A DNA stretch of 49,189 nucleotides. Source: Bacteroidales bacterium (GTDB taxonomy: Bacteria > Bacteroidota > Bacteroidia > Bacteroidales > UBA10428). Shown piece by piece: positions 1 through 6,976 of this stretch. Under the pieces are notes generated by a model. The model did no database searches. It had not been told where the DNA came from and saw only the letters and a list, made by a program, of their open reading frames with translations. How positions within the stretch are numbered: position 1 is the first letter of the stretch; every line of letters begins with the position of its first letter. The stretch covers positions 1 through 49,189 of the forward strand of contig JAFGOZ010000378.1 in NCBI GenBank assembly GCA_016926235.1, given 5' to 3'. Position numbers and translations under genes: made by a program.

Positions 1-52
1 AAAAAAACTTAATTACTACAGAAAACCACCCGGCGGGGTTTTGTTTCAAAAT
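1..52 (+). repeat. Partial copy 1 of long intergenic repeat
   Basis: This is the right part of a repeat that recurs near 762 and 1975. The shared core is CTTAATTACTACAGAAAACC followed by a short C/G hairpin and GGGTTTTG. The element is cut by the left edge of the window. With the copy at 717-880 it brackets the toxin-antitoxin pair. Confidence 0.75.
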
Positions 53-115
53 ACACAATAATTGAAGCTGAGGGTCATACTAAAAAACTCTTTATATTAC
101 ATACTTTTTACAATA

Positions 116-171
116 TTGGAATGATTATTAAAACTTGTTCATTAACTTTGTCAAATCATCTTATGATAAGA
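116..171 (+). promoter_or_regulatory. Candidate promoter and operator of the first TA pair
   Basis: TAACTTTG at 143-150 fits the Bacteroidota -7 element TAnnTTTG. A TTG at 116-118 could be the -33 element, although its 24-bp spacing is slightly long. TCTTAT-G-ATAAGA at 159-171 is a perfect palindrome lying 7 bp before the antitoxin ATG, where an autoregulating antitoxin could bind. The function is inferred from position and symmetry. Confidence 0.4.
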
Positions 172-178
172 AAAGGTT

Positions 179-379
179 ATGAAACAAATTACATTAAATA
201 TATCTGACAATAAATTCCAAGCATTTCTGGAATACATAAAAACTTTGGATTATGTTGAAGTGCCGGTAGCCGAAAAAAAATATCTGGACAAACTACAAAG
301 TAGTCTCAACCAGGTTAAATTAATGAAAGAAGGTAAAACAGAAAAACAATCGGCTGAAGACTTTTTAAATGAGTTATAA
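179..379 (+). CDS. Putative antitoxin of a RelE/ParE-type toxin-antitoxin pair
   Basis: The 66-residue acidic, probably helical protein has the size and composition of the small antitoxins that precede RelE/ParE toxins in Bacteroidota. It has no recognisable full HTH. The C-terminal part (about residues 40-66, rich in K, E and Q, ending DFLNEL) would be the toxin-wrapping segment by analogy with the family. Its end overlaps the next gene by 11 nt, which points to translational coupling. The ATG at 179 is chosen because it follows the candidate promoter and operator directly. The antitoxin role is inferred mainly from the partner gene, since sequence similarity in such proteins is weak. Confidence 0.7.
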   Translation: MKQITLNISDNKFQAFLEYIKTLDYVEVPVAEKKYLDKLQSSLNQVKLMKEGKTEKQSAEDFLNEL

Positions 380-704
380 CGTATATCCAACGCCTGATTT
401 TAAAAAGTTTTTTAAAAAGCTTTATAAAAAGTATCCGTCACTAAAAGAAGACCTTAAAGAACTTATAGATACACTTAAAGAAAAACCTGATTACGGAATT
501 TCTTTGGGATATGGAATATATAAAATTCGCCTGGCAATTACTTCCAAGAGAAAAGGTAAGTCAGGAGGTGCAAGGGTTATTACATATGTAGTCACTGATG
601 ATAATGAAGTGTATCTTGTTTTTATTTACAACAAAAGCCAACTGGAAAATATTACAAAAGAACAAATTTTAGAGATGTTAAAGAGAGCTGGGCTCATTGA
701 ATAA
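369..704 (+). CDS. RelE/ParE-family toxin
   Basis: The 111-residue basic protein has the compact RelE/ParE layout. Two lysine-rich helices at the N-terminus (FKKFFKKLYKKYPSLKEDL) are followed by a beta-sheet core with GIYKIRLAITSKRKGKSGG, RVITYVV and VYLVFIYNKS, and then a C-terminal helix. The pattern of YKIRLA, then RVITY, then LVFIYNKS is typical of ribosome-dependent mRNA interferases or ParE-like toxins. Which of the two activities applies cannot be read from sequence. Translation starts inside the antitoxin gene with an 11-nt overlap. The pair sits alone between two copies of a long repeat, which fits a mobile or cassette-like module. Confidence 0.85.
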   Translation: MSYNVYPTPDFKKFFKKLYKKYPSLKEDLKELIDTLKEKPDYGISLGYGIYKIRLAITSKRKGKSGGARVITYVVTDDNEVYLVFIYNKSQLENITKEQILEMLKRAGLIE

Positions 705-716
705 ATACTACCCAAA

Positions 717-880
717 TAAAAACCCCGACGGAGTAATTTCTCCCTGAAAGTAACGTCATAAAAAAAACTTAATTACTACAGAAAACCACCCCGTCTGGGT
801 TTTGCATAATCATCTAAAACTGCCAGGCGAAACAGACACGGACTACCTGCCTGCCAACTGTCTGCACTGTGATTTATTTG
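717..880 (+). repeat. Long intergenic repeat, copy 2
   Basis: The 705-1071 gap is occupied by this repeat. It begins with CCCCGACGGAGTAATTTC, passes through the CTTAATTACTACAG core and the hairpin (AAAAC..CCC loop GGGTTTT), and ends with GCCAGGCGAAACAGACACGG and TGCCTGCC. At 861-880 there is a reverse-oriented copy of the AAATAAATCA..CAGTGC motif seen again near 1831-1900 and 7065. After 880 the sequence is AT-rich and I see no gene or strong promoter before 1072. Confidence 0.75.
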
Positions 881-1071
881 AAAGGGAACCATCAAAGACG
901 CAGTTATATAAATTCAAATTCTGATTATAAACTGGTATATTCTTAGCCAACTCCTGCAAATTCTTATTTACTATTTCTTTATGTATTAACATATCATACT
1001 TTTAAATAAAAATATTACAGCCATGAATACTCATTTTTTTTATAATCATTAAACAGGAAAGGAAAATAAAA

Positions 1072-1767
1072 ATGAAAACAAAAAGTCTTTACTACATTGC
1101 ACTATGTCTTATACTCTATTGTTGTGGAGGAGGACGAAGTATTCCGCGAACAGCAGGTTTTGAAGTTAAAAGAGGATTAAATAATGCTCAATTGGGATCA
1201 TATACCTTACATTGCTGGACAATAAAGCTAAAAAAACAAGTTATCGATATTGATACTGTAGTCACTGATAATATCTTATTAGCTATAGCAGATAAAGATA
1301 AAGATGAAATTATTGAAATAAATGGATGGAGCGATGGGATATACACTGCAAAATCTGAGATATTAGTTTCACCATGCTGGGTAGCATCAGGATTTACGTT
1401 ACCTCCTCCAGCGTGTGCTGCACCTCCTTTATGTGATAGCCCCGTTGCCGGACCAGATCTACCAAAAATTAAAGTGCGGTTTCATTTAACAGTAAAATAT
1501 AAATTTGTTTGGGGAGATGGAATTAATGTTGTATGTGGCGGTCGCACCTTCTCCAGTTCTAATTTACTCATTAAAGAAAGTAATATCAATTTAGATCTGG
1601 TTGATGTAACAGGGGTATGGGAGCATGCTGAAGATATGATGCTAAGTTATTTTAAAGAGACCATTAAAAAGCAGATAGATAAAGAAATTATTATTAATGC
1701 CAATAAGACATTAAGCCTTTGTAACGAAACAATAGAACTCCCATCAGATATGCCAATTTATGAATAA
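1072..1767 (+). CDS. Cysteine-rich hypothetical lipoprotein
   Basis: The 231-residue product starts with a short lysine-containing n-region, a hydrophobic stretch and the lipobox-like LILYCC at about residues 14-19. It is therefore predicted to be a lipoprotein, followed by a glycine-rich Bacteroidota tether (GGGRS). The mature part has several cysteines, including a cluster in PCWVASGFTLPPPACAAPPLC around residues 100-120, which suggests disulfides outside the cytoplasm. I recognise no family. The gene stands alone between repeat copies 2 and 3. No promoter could be chosen with confidence. The role is unknown. Confidence 0.65.
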   Translation: MKTKSLYYIALCLILYCCGGGRSIPRTAGFEVKRGLNNAQLGSYTLHCWTIKLKKQVIDIDTVVTDNILLAIADKDKDEIIEINGWSDGIYTAKSEILVSPCWVASGFTLPPPACAAPPLCDSPVAGPDLPKIKVRFHLTVKYKFVWGDGINVVCGGRTFSSSNLLIKESNINLDLVDVTGVWEHAEDMMLSYFKETIKKQIDKEIIINANKTLSLCNETIELPSDMPIYE

Positions 1768-1830
1768 AGCATAACAAATGAAGGGGATCTGAACGAAACA
1801 GATACGGAATGTAGGTGTTTAAGAACAAAA

Positions 1831-1900
1831 TGTCAGCATTATGATTTATACTTTTCTTAATCTCATAAAGGGGTTTATCAAATAAATCATAATGCTGACA
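1831..1900. repeat. Perfect 19-bp inverted repeat
   Basis: TGTCAGCATTATGATTTAT at 1831-1849 is the exact reverse complement of 1882-1900, with 32 bp between the arms. A transcript could fold into a long hairpin downstream of the lipoprotein gene, so it may end that transcript. The arm resembles a motif at 7067-7097 and, inverted, at 861-880, so it also belongs to a dispersed repeat family. Confidence 0.8.
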
Positions 1901-1934
1901 ATTTCCCCAAACAACCATCCCCTCATTTCACATA

Positions 1935-2095
1935 ACCCCCCCGATGGGGTAATTTCTTCCTAAAACAACGTTATAAAAGAAACTTAATTACTTCAGAAAA
2001 CCACTCCATCTGGGTTTTGCATAATCATCTAAAACTGCCAGGCGAAACGGACACGGACTGTCTGTTTGCCGACAGGCAGGCAAGTTCGCACCTGC
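1935..2095 (+). repeat. Long intergenic repeat, copy 3
   Basis: This full-length copy of the element seen at 717-880 fills most of the 1768-2110 gap. It starts CCCGATGGGGTAATTTC, continues CTTAATTACTTCAGAAAACC with the GGGTTTTGCATAATCATC segment, and ends with GCCAGGCGAAACGGACACGG and the palindromic tail TGCCGACAGGCAGGCA. It differs from copy 2 by scattered substitutions, several in paired positions of the hairpin. Confidence 0.75.
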
Positions 2096-2110
2096 AGGGA
2101 AAATTTAATT

Positions 2111-2713
2111 TTATTTTATACGTATTGAATCATCCTGCATATAATTGTCCCCATACGATCTGCAAACCGGTGCATACGATCTTTCATCTGACTGAAGTAG
2201 TTCGAGTAATTCTTTCATACATGGTTCTTCCCATTTTTTACCATACCCATGATAACGTATAATGTAATCTCCAGAACTATTTGTATCCTCAAGAATTCCT
2301 ATTTTATAAATACTACTTTCATAAACAGGCAGATCATAGTAGTATTTTATAAAAGAAATACGTTTCAAATCTTCAATAAGCTCGTCCTTAAATCCCTTCA
2401 CGTAACAGTATCTTACTAAAGCTCCATTTCCAGTCGCAAAGATCATACCTCCAAAGTAATAATTCCCATCTTTTTCAACCATTACAAAACGTTCGGGAAA
2501 ACATATGTCTTTTTCTTCAAACCTGCCTAACTCATATGGCATATATGGACTTTGCATGCTATAACCATTTTTATCCTTTTCTATAATATAACCAATTTCC
2601 CACTCATCAGTAAGTTTAACCATTCCCCATGTATATTCCGGATATTGAGAATATAAACCGTAAGGAAGCGAAATGAAAAGAAATGAAAATACTGATATTT
2701 TTCCTATAAACAT
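2111..2713 (-). CDS. Secreted hypothetical protein
   Basis: The 200-residue product begins with a clear signal peptide (MFIGKISVFSFLFISLPYGLYS, cleavage probably near residue 22). The mature protein is rich in aromatic and acidic residues and has alternating beta-type segments such as YTWGMVKLTDEWEIGYIIEKD. It looks like a small periplasmic or surface beta protein of a type common as singletons in Bacteroidota. I recognise no family. It is transcribed against the upstream lipoprotein gene. Its 3' end abuts repeat copy 3. The function is unknown. Confidence 0.65.
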   Translation of the reverse strand: MFIGKISVFSFLFISLPYGLYSQYPEYTWGMVKLTDEWEIGYIIEKDKNGYSMQSPYMPYELGRFEEKDICFPERFVMVEKDGNYYFGGMIFATGNGALVRYCYVKGFKDELIEDLKRISFIKYYYDLPVYESSIYKIGILEDTNSSGDYIIRYHGYGKKWEEPCMKELLELLQSDERSYAPVCRSYGDNYMQDDSIRIK

Positions 2714-2831
2714 AAAAAAACTTAATTTGAAGTGAAACGAACAAATTGTGTATGACGAAATTTACTATAAATTAAGGAGTTTGTCAAATAAAAACCTGCC
2801 TGAATTTATTAAAACTATGGATTGGTTCATA

Positions 2832-2874
2832 CTAGCGCGGAGCCAGGCGAAACGGGTACGGACTACAAGTTCCT
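2832..2874. repeat. Short repeat fragment related to copies 2 and 3
   Basis: GCCAGGCGAAACGGGTACGG at 2842-2861 matches the right-hand segment of copies 2 and 3. Here it is flanked by ACTAGCGCGG and GGACTACAAGT. The repeat lies directly against the stop codon of the short minus-strand gene fragment at 2873-3013. Confidence 0.65.
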
Positions 2875-3013
2875 ACCAGGAGGGCGTAATATAATCCACA
2901 ATCAGGGTTGCAATAGTTGCACACTCGTTTTTTATAATACTATCATTCTGGCAGTAACTGTTTGAATAAACTAAAATTCCTGCTATTAAAAAGATATTTT
3001 TAAGGTTTTTCAT
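2873..3013 (-). pseudogene. 5' fragment of a secreted-protein gene, or a very short secreted peptide
   Basis: An ATG at 3013 opens a 46-codon frame with a good signal peptide (MKNLKNIFLIAGILVYSNSY, followed by CQNDSIIKNECATIATLIVD). After only about 25 mature residues it runs into the repeat at 2832-2874 and stops. The strong signal peptide followed by an abrupt end at a repeat suggests a gene truncated by repeat insertion or rearrangement. A genuine small secreted peptide with two cysteines cannot be excluded. No continuation was found on the other side of the repeat. Confidence 0.45.
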
Positions 3014-3545
3014 AGAATATTAAATTTCAAGTTAATATCTTAAGCTTTGTTTATTAACATCAGGATAATGAATATATTCGTTTATACACCTTTTTTTATT
3101 CTGAATTCTTAAACCTTTGTAAATCCTTTATTTCAAATGTTCTACATGATAAATAATTTGTTCTTCATTGCACTATAAGTCACTGCTATCTTCCCCCCAA
3201 CCTATTTTACATGCAATGTATTAATTGAATAGCTTAATCAAATTTATGTTTTTAATTGGTAATATCCAGAAGGATAATTTGGAATGGATAATTAATAGTG
3301 TATGATGGGTTGAAAGTCCTAACATTAAACGCCTTTGGCGCTTTTAATAGTTATTAAACTACAATTATTGTATGGATGGATAGGTTGCAGAGATATTCCT
3401 TTAAGGATAATTTTATAAAATTCTTTCGATACTTAGATTATATTTTAATTTTAATCAATTTAGTCGGATATTCATATGAGATGCCCCATATTAGCACGAA
3501 TGAAGAATTAAAGACTGCAAATTTTAATAGAAGGGTCGGTATGCT
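3014..3545. other. AT-rich intergenic stretch
   Basis: No coding region could be supported here. The only structured element seen is the small hairpin at 3324-3348. The stretch separates the repeat-rich left part from the TAC locus and may contain its promoter, but no convincing TTG/TAnnTTTG pair was found. Confidence 0.5.
3324..3348. terminator. Possible hairpin
   Basis: CGCC-TTT-GGCG is flanked by ATTAAA and TTTTAAT, which extend the stem with a small bulge. The T-rich 3' side could make it a weak terminator, but no gene obviously ends here, so it may be a remnant or a regulatory structure. Confidence 0.3.
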
Positions 3546-3740
3546 ATGATCAATTTTATATTAACCAATGGAGCTCCCCCCGATAAAGAAATTAAAAATA
3601 ATAGAAGGATAAACAATTCGATTGAATCAGAAATCCCCAATAAAACTGAAATGCTGATACTTTTTCTAATACCTTTACCATTAATGAAGTATTTTATTAA
3701 AAAGGCCAAAGAGGAACAAAAGAAAAAAAGAAGACGCTAA
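3546..3740 (+). CDS. Possible small membrane protein upstream of the TAC locus
   Basis: The 64-codon frame has one hydrophobic segment (MLILFLIPLPLMKYFI, about residues 36-51) followed by a strongly basic tail (KKAKEEQKKKRRR). That arrangement could place a single-pass protein with its C-terminus in the cytoplasm. It ends 50 bp before the toxin gene and could share its transcript. There is no clear ribosome binding site and the opposite strand is also open over much of it, so this may be a chance frame. I recognise no family. Confidence 0.3.
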   Translation: MINFILTNGAPPDKEIKNNRRINNSIESEIPNKTEMLILFLIPLPLMKYFIKKAKEEQKKKRRR

Positions 3741-3790
3741 TATAATTCACTTTTAGGTAAATTTTCATATATTCGCAAATTAGTTACACA

Positions 3791-4279
3791 ATGAAATATA
3801 AATTAGAAAAACTTACACATTTATCAGGCGAAGAAGCATCAATTTATGGTATTTATTTATATGACGAAAAAAAAACTCTGTTTGAAATTTTCTTTTTAGA
3901 AAATAAGAATTTATATTTAAGTGAACTAAAACAATTATTTCAACGTTTAAAAACAATAGGATATAAAACCGGAGCGCGAGAACAATACTTTAAAATGCAT
4001 GAAGGCAAACCCGGAGACCATATATGCGCCTTATATGATGAGAAAAAAAAACTACGCTTGTATTGCATACGATTTGGCTCTGTTTTATTGTTACTTGGAG
4101 GAGGCGGTCCTAAAACAACCCGGGCTTTTCAGGATAATGAAAAATTAATGTATGAAAACTATCTGCTACGAAAAATTGCTAATGATATTGCAAGACGATT
4201 ATCGGATGGTGAAATAGAATTTTCCGATGATGGATATGAACTAACAGGAAACCTGGAATTTAATTGCGATGACAAATAA
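3791..4279 (+). CDS. RelE/HigB-like toxin of a toxin-antitoxin-chaperone locus
   Basis: The 162-residue protein carries, at about residues 70-135, the pattern HICALYDEKKKLRLYCIRFG, then SVLLLLGGGGPKTTRAFQDN and a helix ending LLRKIANDIARRL. This Leu-Arg-Leu-Tyr-Cys-Ile-Arg / GGGGPK arrangement is typical of RelE/HigB-fold toxins paired with an HTH antitoxin encoded downstream. The toxin comes first, as in HigBA. The N-terminal half (LFEIFFLENKNLY.. ELKQLFQRLK) completes a compact alpha/beta fold. The gene overlaps the antitoxin by 11 nt. By family analogy it would be an mRNA endonuclease acting at the ribosome, but activity is inferred and no catalytic set was verified. Confidence 0.7.
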   Translation: MKYKLEKLTHLSGEEASIYGIYLYDEKKTLFEIFFLENKNLYLSELKQLFQRLKTIGYKTGAREQYFKMHEGKPGDHICALYDEKKKLRLYCIRFGSVLLLLGGGGPKTTRAFQDNEKLMYENYLLRKIANDIARRLSDGEIEFSDDGYELTGNLEFNCDDK

Positions 4280-4703
4280 AAAAACTCAAGCACGGTTGTA
4301 TACAAGTCCAATTTTGGATGAAATACAAAATATGATCGATCCGAATGACCAGGAAAAAACCAATAAGCGTATGCTCCTGGCTGCAAAAATTTACGATGCC
4401 ATGGAAGCCAAGGGCTGGAAAAACAAAGACCTGGCAGAAGCCCTGAACAAGAAACGTTCAGTCATTACCAAATGGCTAAGTGGTACACATAACTTTACGC
4501 AGGATACACTTTGCGATATTGAAAGGGTGCTTGATATTAATTTACTAAATCTGGATACGGAACCAAAGGAACCTCCAATTCATTTTGTATATACCATACA
4601 AACCCAGCATAAAGGCATACCTGCCAACATACTTAACGAACGTGTTACTACATATCAGCAAACATCTAATATATCAATAAATACCAACGAATTACATAAT
4701 TAA
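4269..4703 (+). CDS. XRE/HTH antitoxin with a C-terminal extension
   Basis: The 144-residue protein has an HTH_3/XRE domain at about residues 36-92 (LAAKIYDAMEAKGWKNKDLA, then the recognition part KKRSVITKWLSGTHNFTQDT). The last 50 residues after the HTH (from KEPPIHFVY to the end) form a polar extension that a minimal HigA does not need. In TAC systems such as M. tuberculosis HigB1-HigA1-Rv1957, a C-terminal chaperone-addiction segment makes the antitoxin depend on the SecB-like chaperone. The extension here and the SecB-like gene 8 bp downstream suggest the same arrangement. It probably represses its own operon. Confidence 0.75.
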   Translation: MTNKKTQARLYTSPILDEIQNMIDPNDQEKTNKRMLLAAKIYDAMEAKGWKNKDLAEALNKKRSVITKWLSGTHNFTQDTLCDIERVLDINLLNLDTEPKEPPIHFVYTIQTQHKGIPANILNERVTTYQQTSNISINTNELHN

Positions 4704-4711
4704 TACGTATT

Positions 4712-5143
4712 ATGAGTGCAAATAAAACATCACAGGCAAGAATACAGCTAAAAGGAATTGAATTACTGGAAGTAGCCGTTAATATTCCCAAAAAGAAAAT
4801 TGAGAAGGAAGATATTTTTAATTTCAACCTGAATATTGAACATAAACTTGATCGCTCGAAAGAATTGGTTTTTGTAATAGTTTCGGTGGGCATCTTTAAT
4901 AATAATGATAACACACAACAATTAGGGAATATAAAAACAAGCTGCATATACCAGGTTGATAATCTTGACAGCTTCCTGAATGAAGCAAAACAAGCCATTT
5001 TACCTTCTGATTTAACCCAAAGCCTGAACTCCATTTCACTTTCAACAACCCGGGGTATAATGTTCTCGCAATTTAAAGGTACTCATTTACATCAGGCCAT
5101 CATTCCATTATTTGATATGTCGAAAATGAAACCGGGGAAATAA
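4712..5143 (+). CDS. SecB-like chaperone of the TAC locus
   Basis: The 143-residue protein shows a SecB-like order of elements. Beta strands lie at about residues 15-75 (LKGIELLEVAVNIP, FNFNLNIEHKLD, ELVFVIVSVGIFNN), a linker region follows, and the C-terminal helix/strand part contains SISLSTTRGIMFSQF and HQAIIPLFD. The TRG motif followed by a hydrophobic strand corresponds to the conserved ARG/TRG-TFP region of SecB. It lacks the acidic SecA-binding tail of a proteobacterial SecB. It follows the antitoxin by 8 bp, which suggests a dedicated antitoxin chaperone. The family call comes from motif reading only. Confidence 0.6.
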   Translation: MSANKTSQARIQLKGIELLEVAVNIPKKKIEKEDIFNFNLNIEHKLDRSKELVFVIVSVGIFNNNDNTQQLGNIKTSCIYQVDNLDSFLNEAKQAILPSDLTQSLNSISLSTTRGIMFSQFKGTHLHQAIIPLFDMSKMKPGK

Positions 5144-5236
5144 TGAGTTAAAAAATTATTTATTTTTCATAAGCCCTAAACCTTACAATTATTAAAAGCC
5201 TGAAATAAAAATCCTTGGCAGAAGCCTTGCCAAAAA

Positions 5237-5266
5237 AACCCGCCACCCCAAAAAGGGCAGCGGGTT
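5237..5266 (-). terminator. Rho-independent terminator for the minus-strand gene
   Basis: AACCCGC at 5237-5243 pairs with GCGGGTT at 5260-5266, and the loop can close further through CCCC/GGG. Read on the minus strand the stem is followed by a run of seven T. It lies 30 bp after the end of the 5297-5950 gene and between two convergent genes, so it may also serve the TAC operon. Confidence 0.75.
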
Positions 5267-5296
5267 AAAAATGAATAAAGAGAAATAAATAAATGC

Positions 5297-5950
5297 TTAA
5301 TTACTATTCGGGATCAGATCTTTAAACAATTTTGCCACGGCAGGGTCTTTGCGGCCAAACACCCTTACAACTATGGAGCTTATCTTGGTTATTTTATCCT
5401 CTACAAGTCGCTGCAATACGTCCTTGTCCATGGTAGTGAGCTTGCGCGTAAGCTTACTTACCTCCTGCTCTTCGTCGGCTGCAGTTAATTCCATCAGCAG
5501 TCCGGCCACCTCATCCATATCTGCATCAATTATTCCGGCTTCATTATTGGCCCACTCCGTAAACTTGTCGTAGCCGTCCAAAATCATATTTGCTGAGGCC
5601 TTAACACTGCTTATGCTATCCGCATGTGTGTTTTCGCCTACACCAAATGTTTTGCGTATGCCGGCATCGTCAGTGGCGGTTTGCACCATCTGGCGTAACT
5701 CCATCACTACTGTATGAAGCAGCCTGGCAGTTTCATCCTGGGTACCTGTTTTACCCTTTTGCGAAGCCAGCACTTCCTGTTGGCCACTGCGTAGTGCATC
5801 GAGCACCTTAACTTGTTTTACCAGTTCTTCCAGTTCACCTGGTTGTAGTCGTGCGTTAATTTCTTCGTGGTACTTAGTACCTAACTCGTAGGTATTTGTT
5901 CCGGCGTTGATCGTGGAAGCCAAATCCCACTTGGGTCTTTTTTGTGTCAT
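5297..5950 (-). CDS. Helical hypothetical protein
   Basis: The 217-residue cytoplasmic-looking protein has no signal peptide or membrane segment. It is predicted to be mostly helical, with amphipathic stretches such as ELEELVKQVKVLDALRSG and ARLLHTVVMELRQMV. The motif AGIRKTFGVGENTHADSISS lies at about residues 96-115. The base composition is visibly more GC-rich than its neighbours, which hints at a different history or stronger codon selection. I do not recognise a family. It stands alone, with a terminator after it and a palindrome before it. Confidence 0.7.
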   Translation of the reverse strand: MTQKRPKWDLASTINAGTNTYELGTKYHEEINARLQPGELEELVKQVKVLDALRSGQQEVLASQKGKTGTQDETARLLHTVVMELRQMVQTATDDAGIRKTFGVGENTHADSISSVKASANMILDGYDKFTEWANNEAGIIDADMDEVAGLLMELTAADEEQEVSKLTRKLTTMDKDVLQRLVEDKITKISSIVVRVFGRKDPAVAKLFKDLIPNSN

Positions 5951-5988
5951 AAAATGTAAATTTTTAAAATTAGTAAATATGTTAACAT

Positions 5989-6004
5989 CATTCTATGTAG
6001 AATG
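5989..6004. promoter_or_regulatory. Palindrome upstream of the helical hypothetical protein
   Basis: CATTCTA-TG-TAGAATG is a perfect inverted repeat with 7-bp arms, 38 bp upstream of the minus-strand start at 5950 and 23 bp before the plus-strand minisatellite frame. The size and symmetry fit a dimeric repressor site for either direction. No regulator can be assigned. Confidence 0.4.
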
Positions 6005-6027
6005 CAAACCAAAAAAATTACTATCAA

Positions 6028-6417
6028 GTGCCTGTAAAACCGCCTAACGCTGCAAATAATACCGGGGTATATCCAAACAATCCCGCTATTCCTGCAAATT
6101 CTCCCGGAAATCCATCAATCAATCCCGGTTGCCATGCAAACTCTCCCGGTACTTTAACAAACAATCCCGGAAAGTTATCGGGTAATCCCGGTACTCTTTC
6201 AAATAATCCCGGATATCCATCAATCAACAAAGCTATGTCTTCAATTAACCCCGCTATTTCATCAAACAATGCCGCTATTCAGCAGGATAATACCGGTATT
6301 TCACCAATCTGCCCCGGAATACCATCAAATCATCCCGGTATATTTTCAGATAGCAATTTGTCAAAGAACGAAATAATAGGTTTCTATATATTTATACCAA
6401 AAAGGGCAAAAAAGTAA
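6028..6417 (+). CDS. Low-complexity protein of 7-residue NNPG-type repeats (uncertain gene)
   Basis: A GTG start opens a 129-codon frame whose core is 14 heptapeptides of the type NNPGxxS (for example NNPGYPS, INPGCHA, NSPGTLT), encoded by the 21-bp minisatellite. The C-terminus (NEIIGFYIFIPKRAKK) is not repetitive. Asn-Pro-Gly-rich repeats would form an extended or turn-rich fibre-like chain, but there is no signal peptide. The minus strand is also open through most of the repeat, as any frame-preserving 21-bp repeat can be, so the gene may be only a by-product of the DNA repeat. There is no clear ribosome binding site. Confidence 0.35.
   Translation: MPVKPPNAANNTGVYPNNPAIPANSPGNPSINPGCHANSPGTLTNNPGKLSGNPGTLSNNPGYPSINKAMSSINPAISSNNAAIQQDNTGISPICPGIPSNHPGIFSDSNLSKNEIIGFYIFIPKRAKK
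6055..6348. repeat. 21-bp minisatellite, 14 units
   Basis: Fourteen consecutive units of exactly 21 bp were aligned by eye with no length change. The consensus is roughly AAYAATCCCGGNANTCCATCA, and the CCCGG or CCCGC core is kept in most units. Units diverge by several substitutions, so the array is old or under selection to keep its frame. It is too short in unit and lacks the spacer/repeat alternation for a CRISPR. Confidence 0.9.
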
Positions 6418-6438
6418 CCCTGTGTTTTGAATTTTTTT

Positions 6439-6494
6439 CTGTTGGTAATTAGCTGTTGGATATTAGGAGTTGATTATAAGGGAGTTGGGAGAGG
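6439..6494. repeat. Degenerate heptanucleotide tract
   Basis: Eight 7-bp units with a 14-bp higher order can be read: CTGTTGG TAATTAG is repeated as CTGTTGG ATATTAG and then drifts. It starts 22 bp after the end of the minisatellite frame. Confidence 0.6.
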
Positions 6495-6802
6495 TATTTT
6501 TTTTGTTTTTTTTGAAAGGTTTGCTTGTTTTTCTCTCAACACTCACACTCACATTCACTCTGCATTTACGCACTCCCTTTATCCTCCTCTCAATGCTATA
6601 AAGTTAAGAGAATATATGTCTTATGTTATTTTGTGGTATTTAGTGTTTTATTGAATTAGTGGCAAAAACAAAAGGCCACAAAAGCACATAAGACACCAAA
6701 TTACACTAAAAATAGCTTAATAGCATTGAGGAGGGGTATGGGTTGGGTATTAGCTCCAGACCAATCATGACCTATCATGCCAACCAATTGCCACTTACTT
6801 CG

Positions 6803-6880
6803 AAATTCAAAATTCGGTGTTCGGTGTTCAATATTTCTTTGTATTGGCTATTAGGCTGCAGGTTTTTAGGTTTTAGGCTG
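6803..6880. repeat. Degenerate heptanucleotide tract
   Basis: The first part is AAATTCA/AAATTCG/GTGTTCG/GTGTTCA. After a shift of register there follow TGGCTAT/TAGGCTG/CAGGTTT/TTAGGTT. All units are 7 bp. Confidence 0.65.
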
Positions 6881-6976
6881 GTTTACGAATCAACTTTCCG
6901 GTTATTTCGCGCCAAACCAAATTTATCCTCCGGTTCAAATGTATTGGTGGCGCGATTTGTCCTCGTTCTTTTATTA

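Noticed and set aside
1..2095. Integron-type attC sites in the long repeats
   Set aside because: The repeats lack paired RYYYAAC/GTTRRRY core sites, and no integrase is in the window. The cassette idea is kept only as a repeat-recombination hypothesis.
2017..2262. Plus-strand frame starting in repeat copy 3
   Set aside because: It begins inside the repeat and overlaps the better supported secreted-protein gene on the minus strand.
6024..6269. Minus-strand coding frame across the minisatellite
   Set aside because: Any 21-bp repeat leaves all frames without a stop in the unit open. This frame has no better start or leader than the plus-strand one and ends within the repeat.
6055..6348. CRISPR array
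   Set aside because: The units are contiguous 21-bp repeats without unique spacers, and no cas gene is present.
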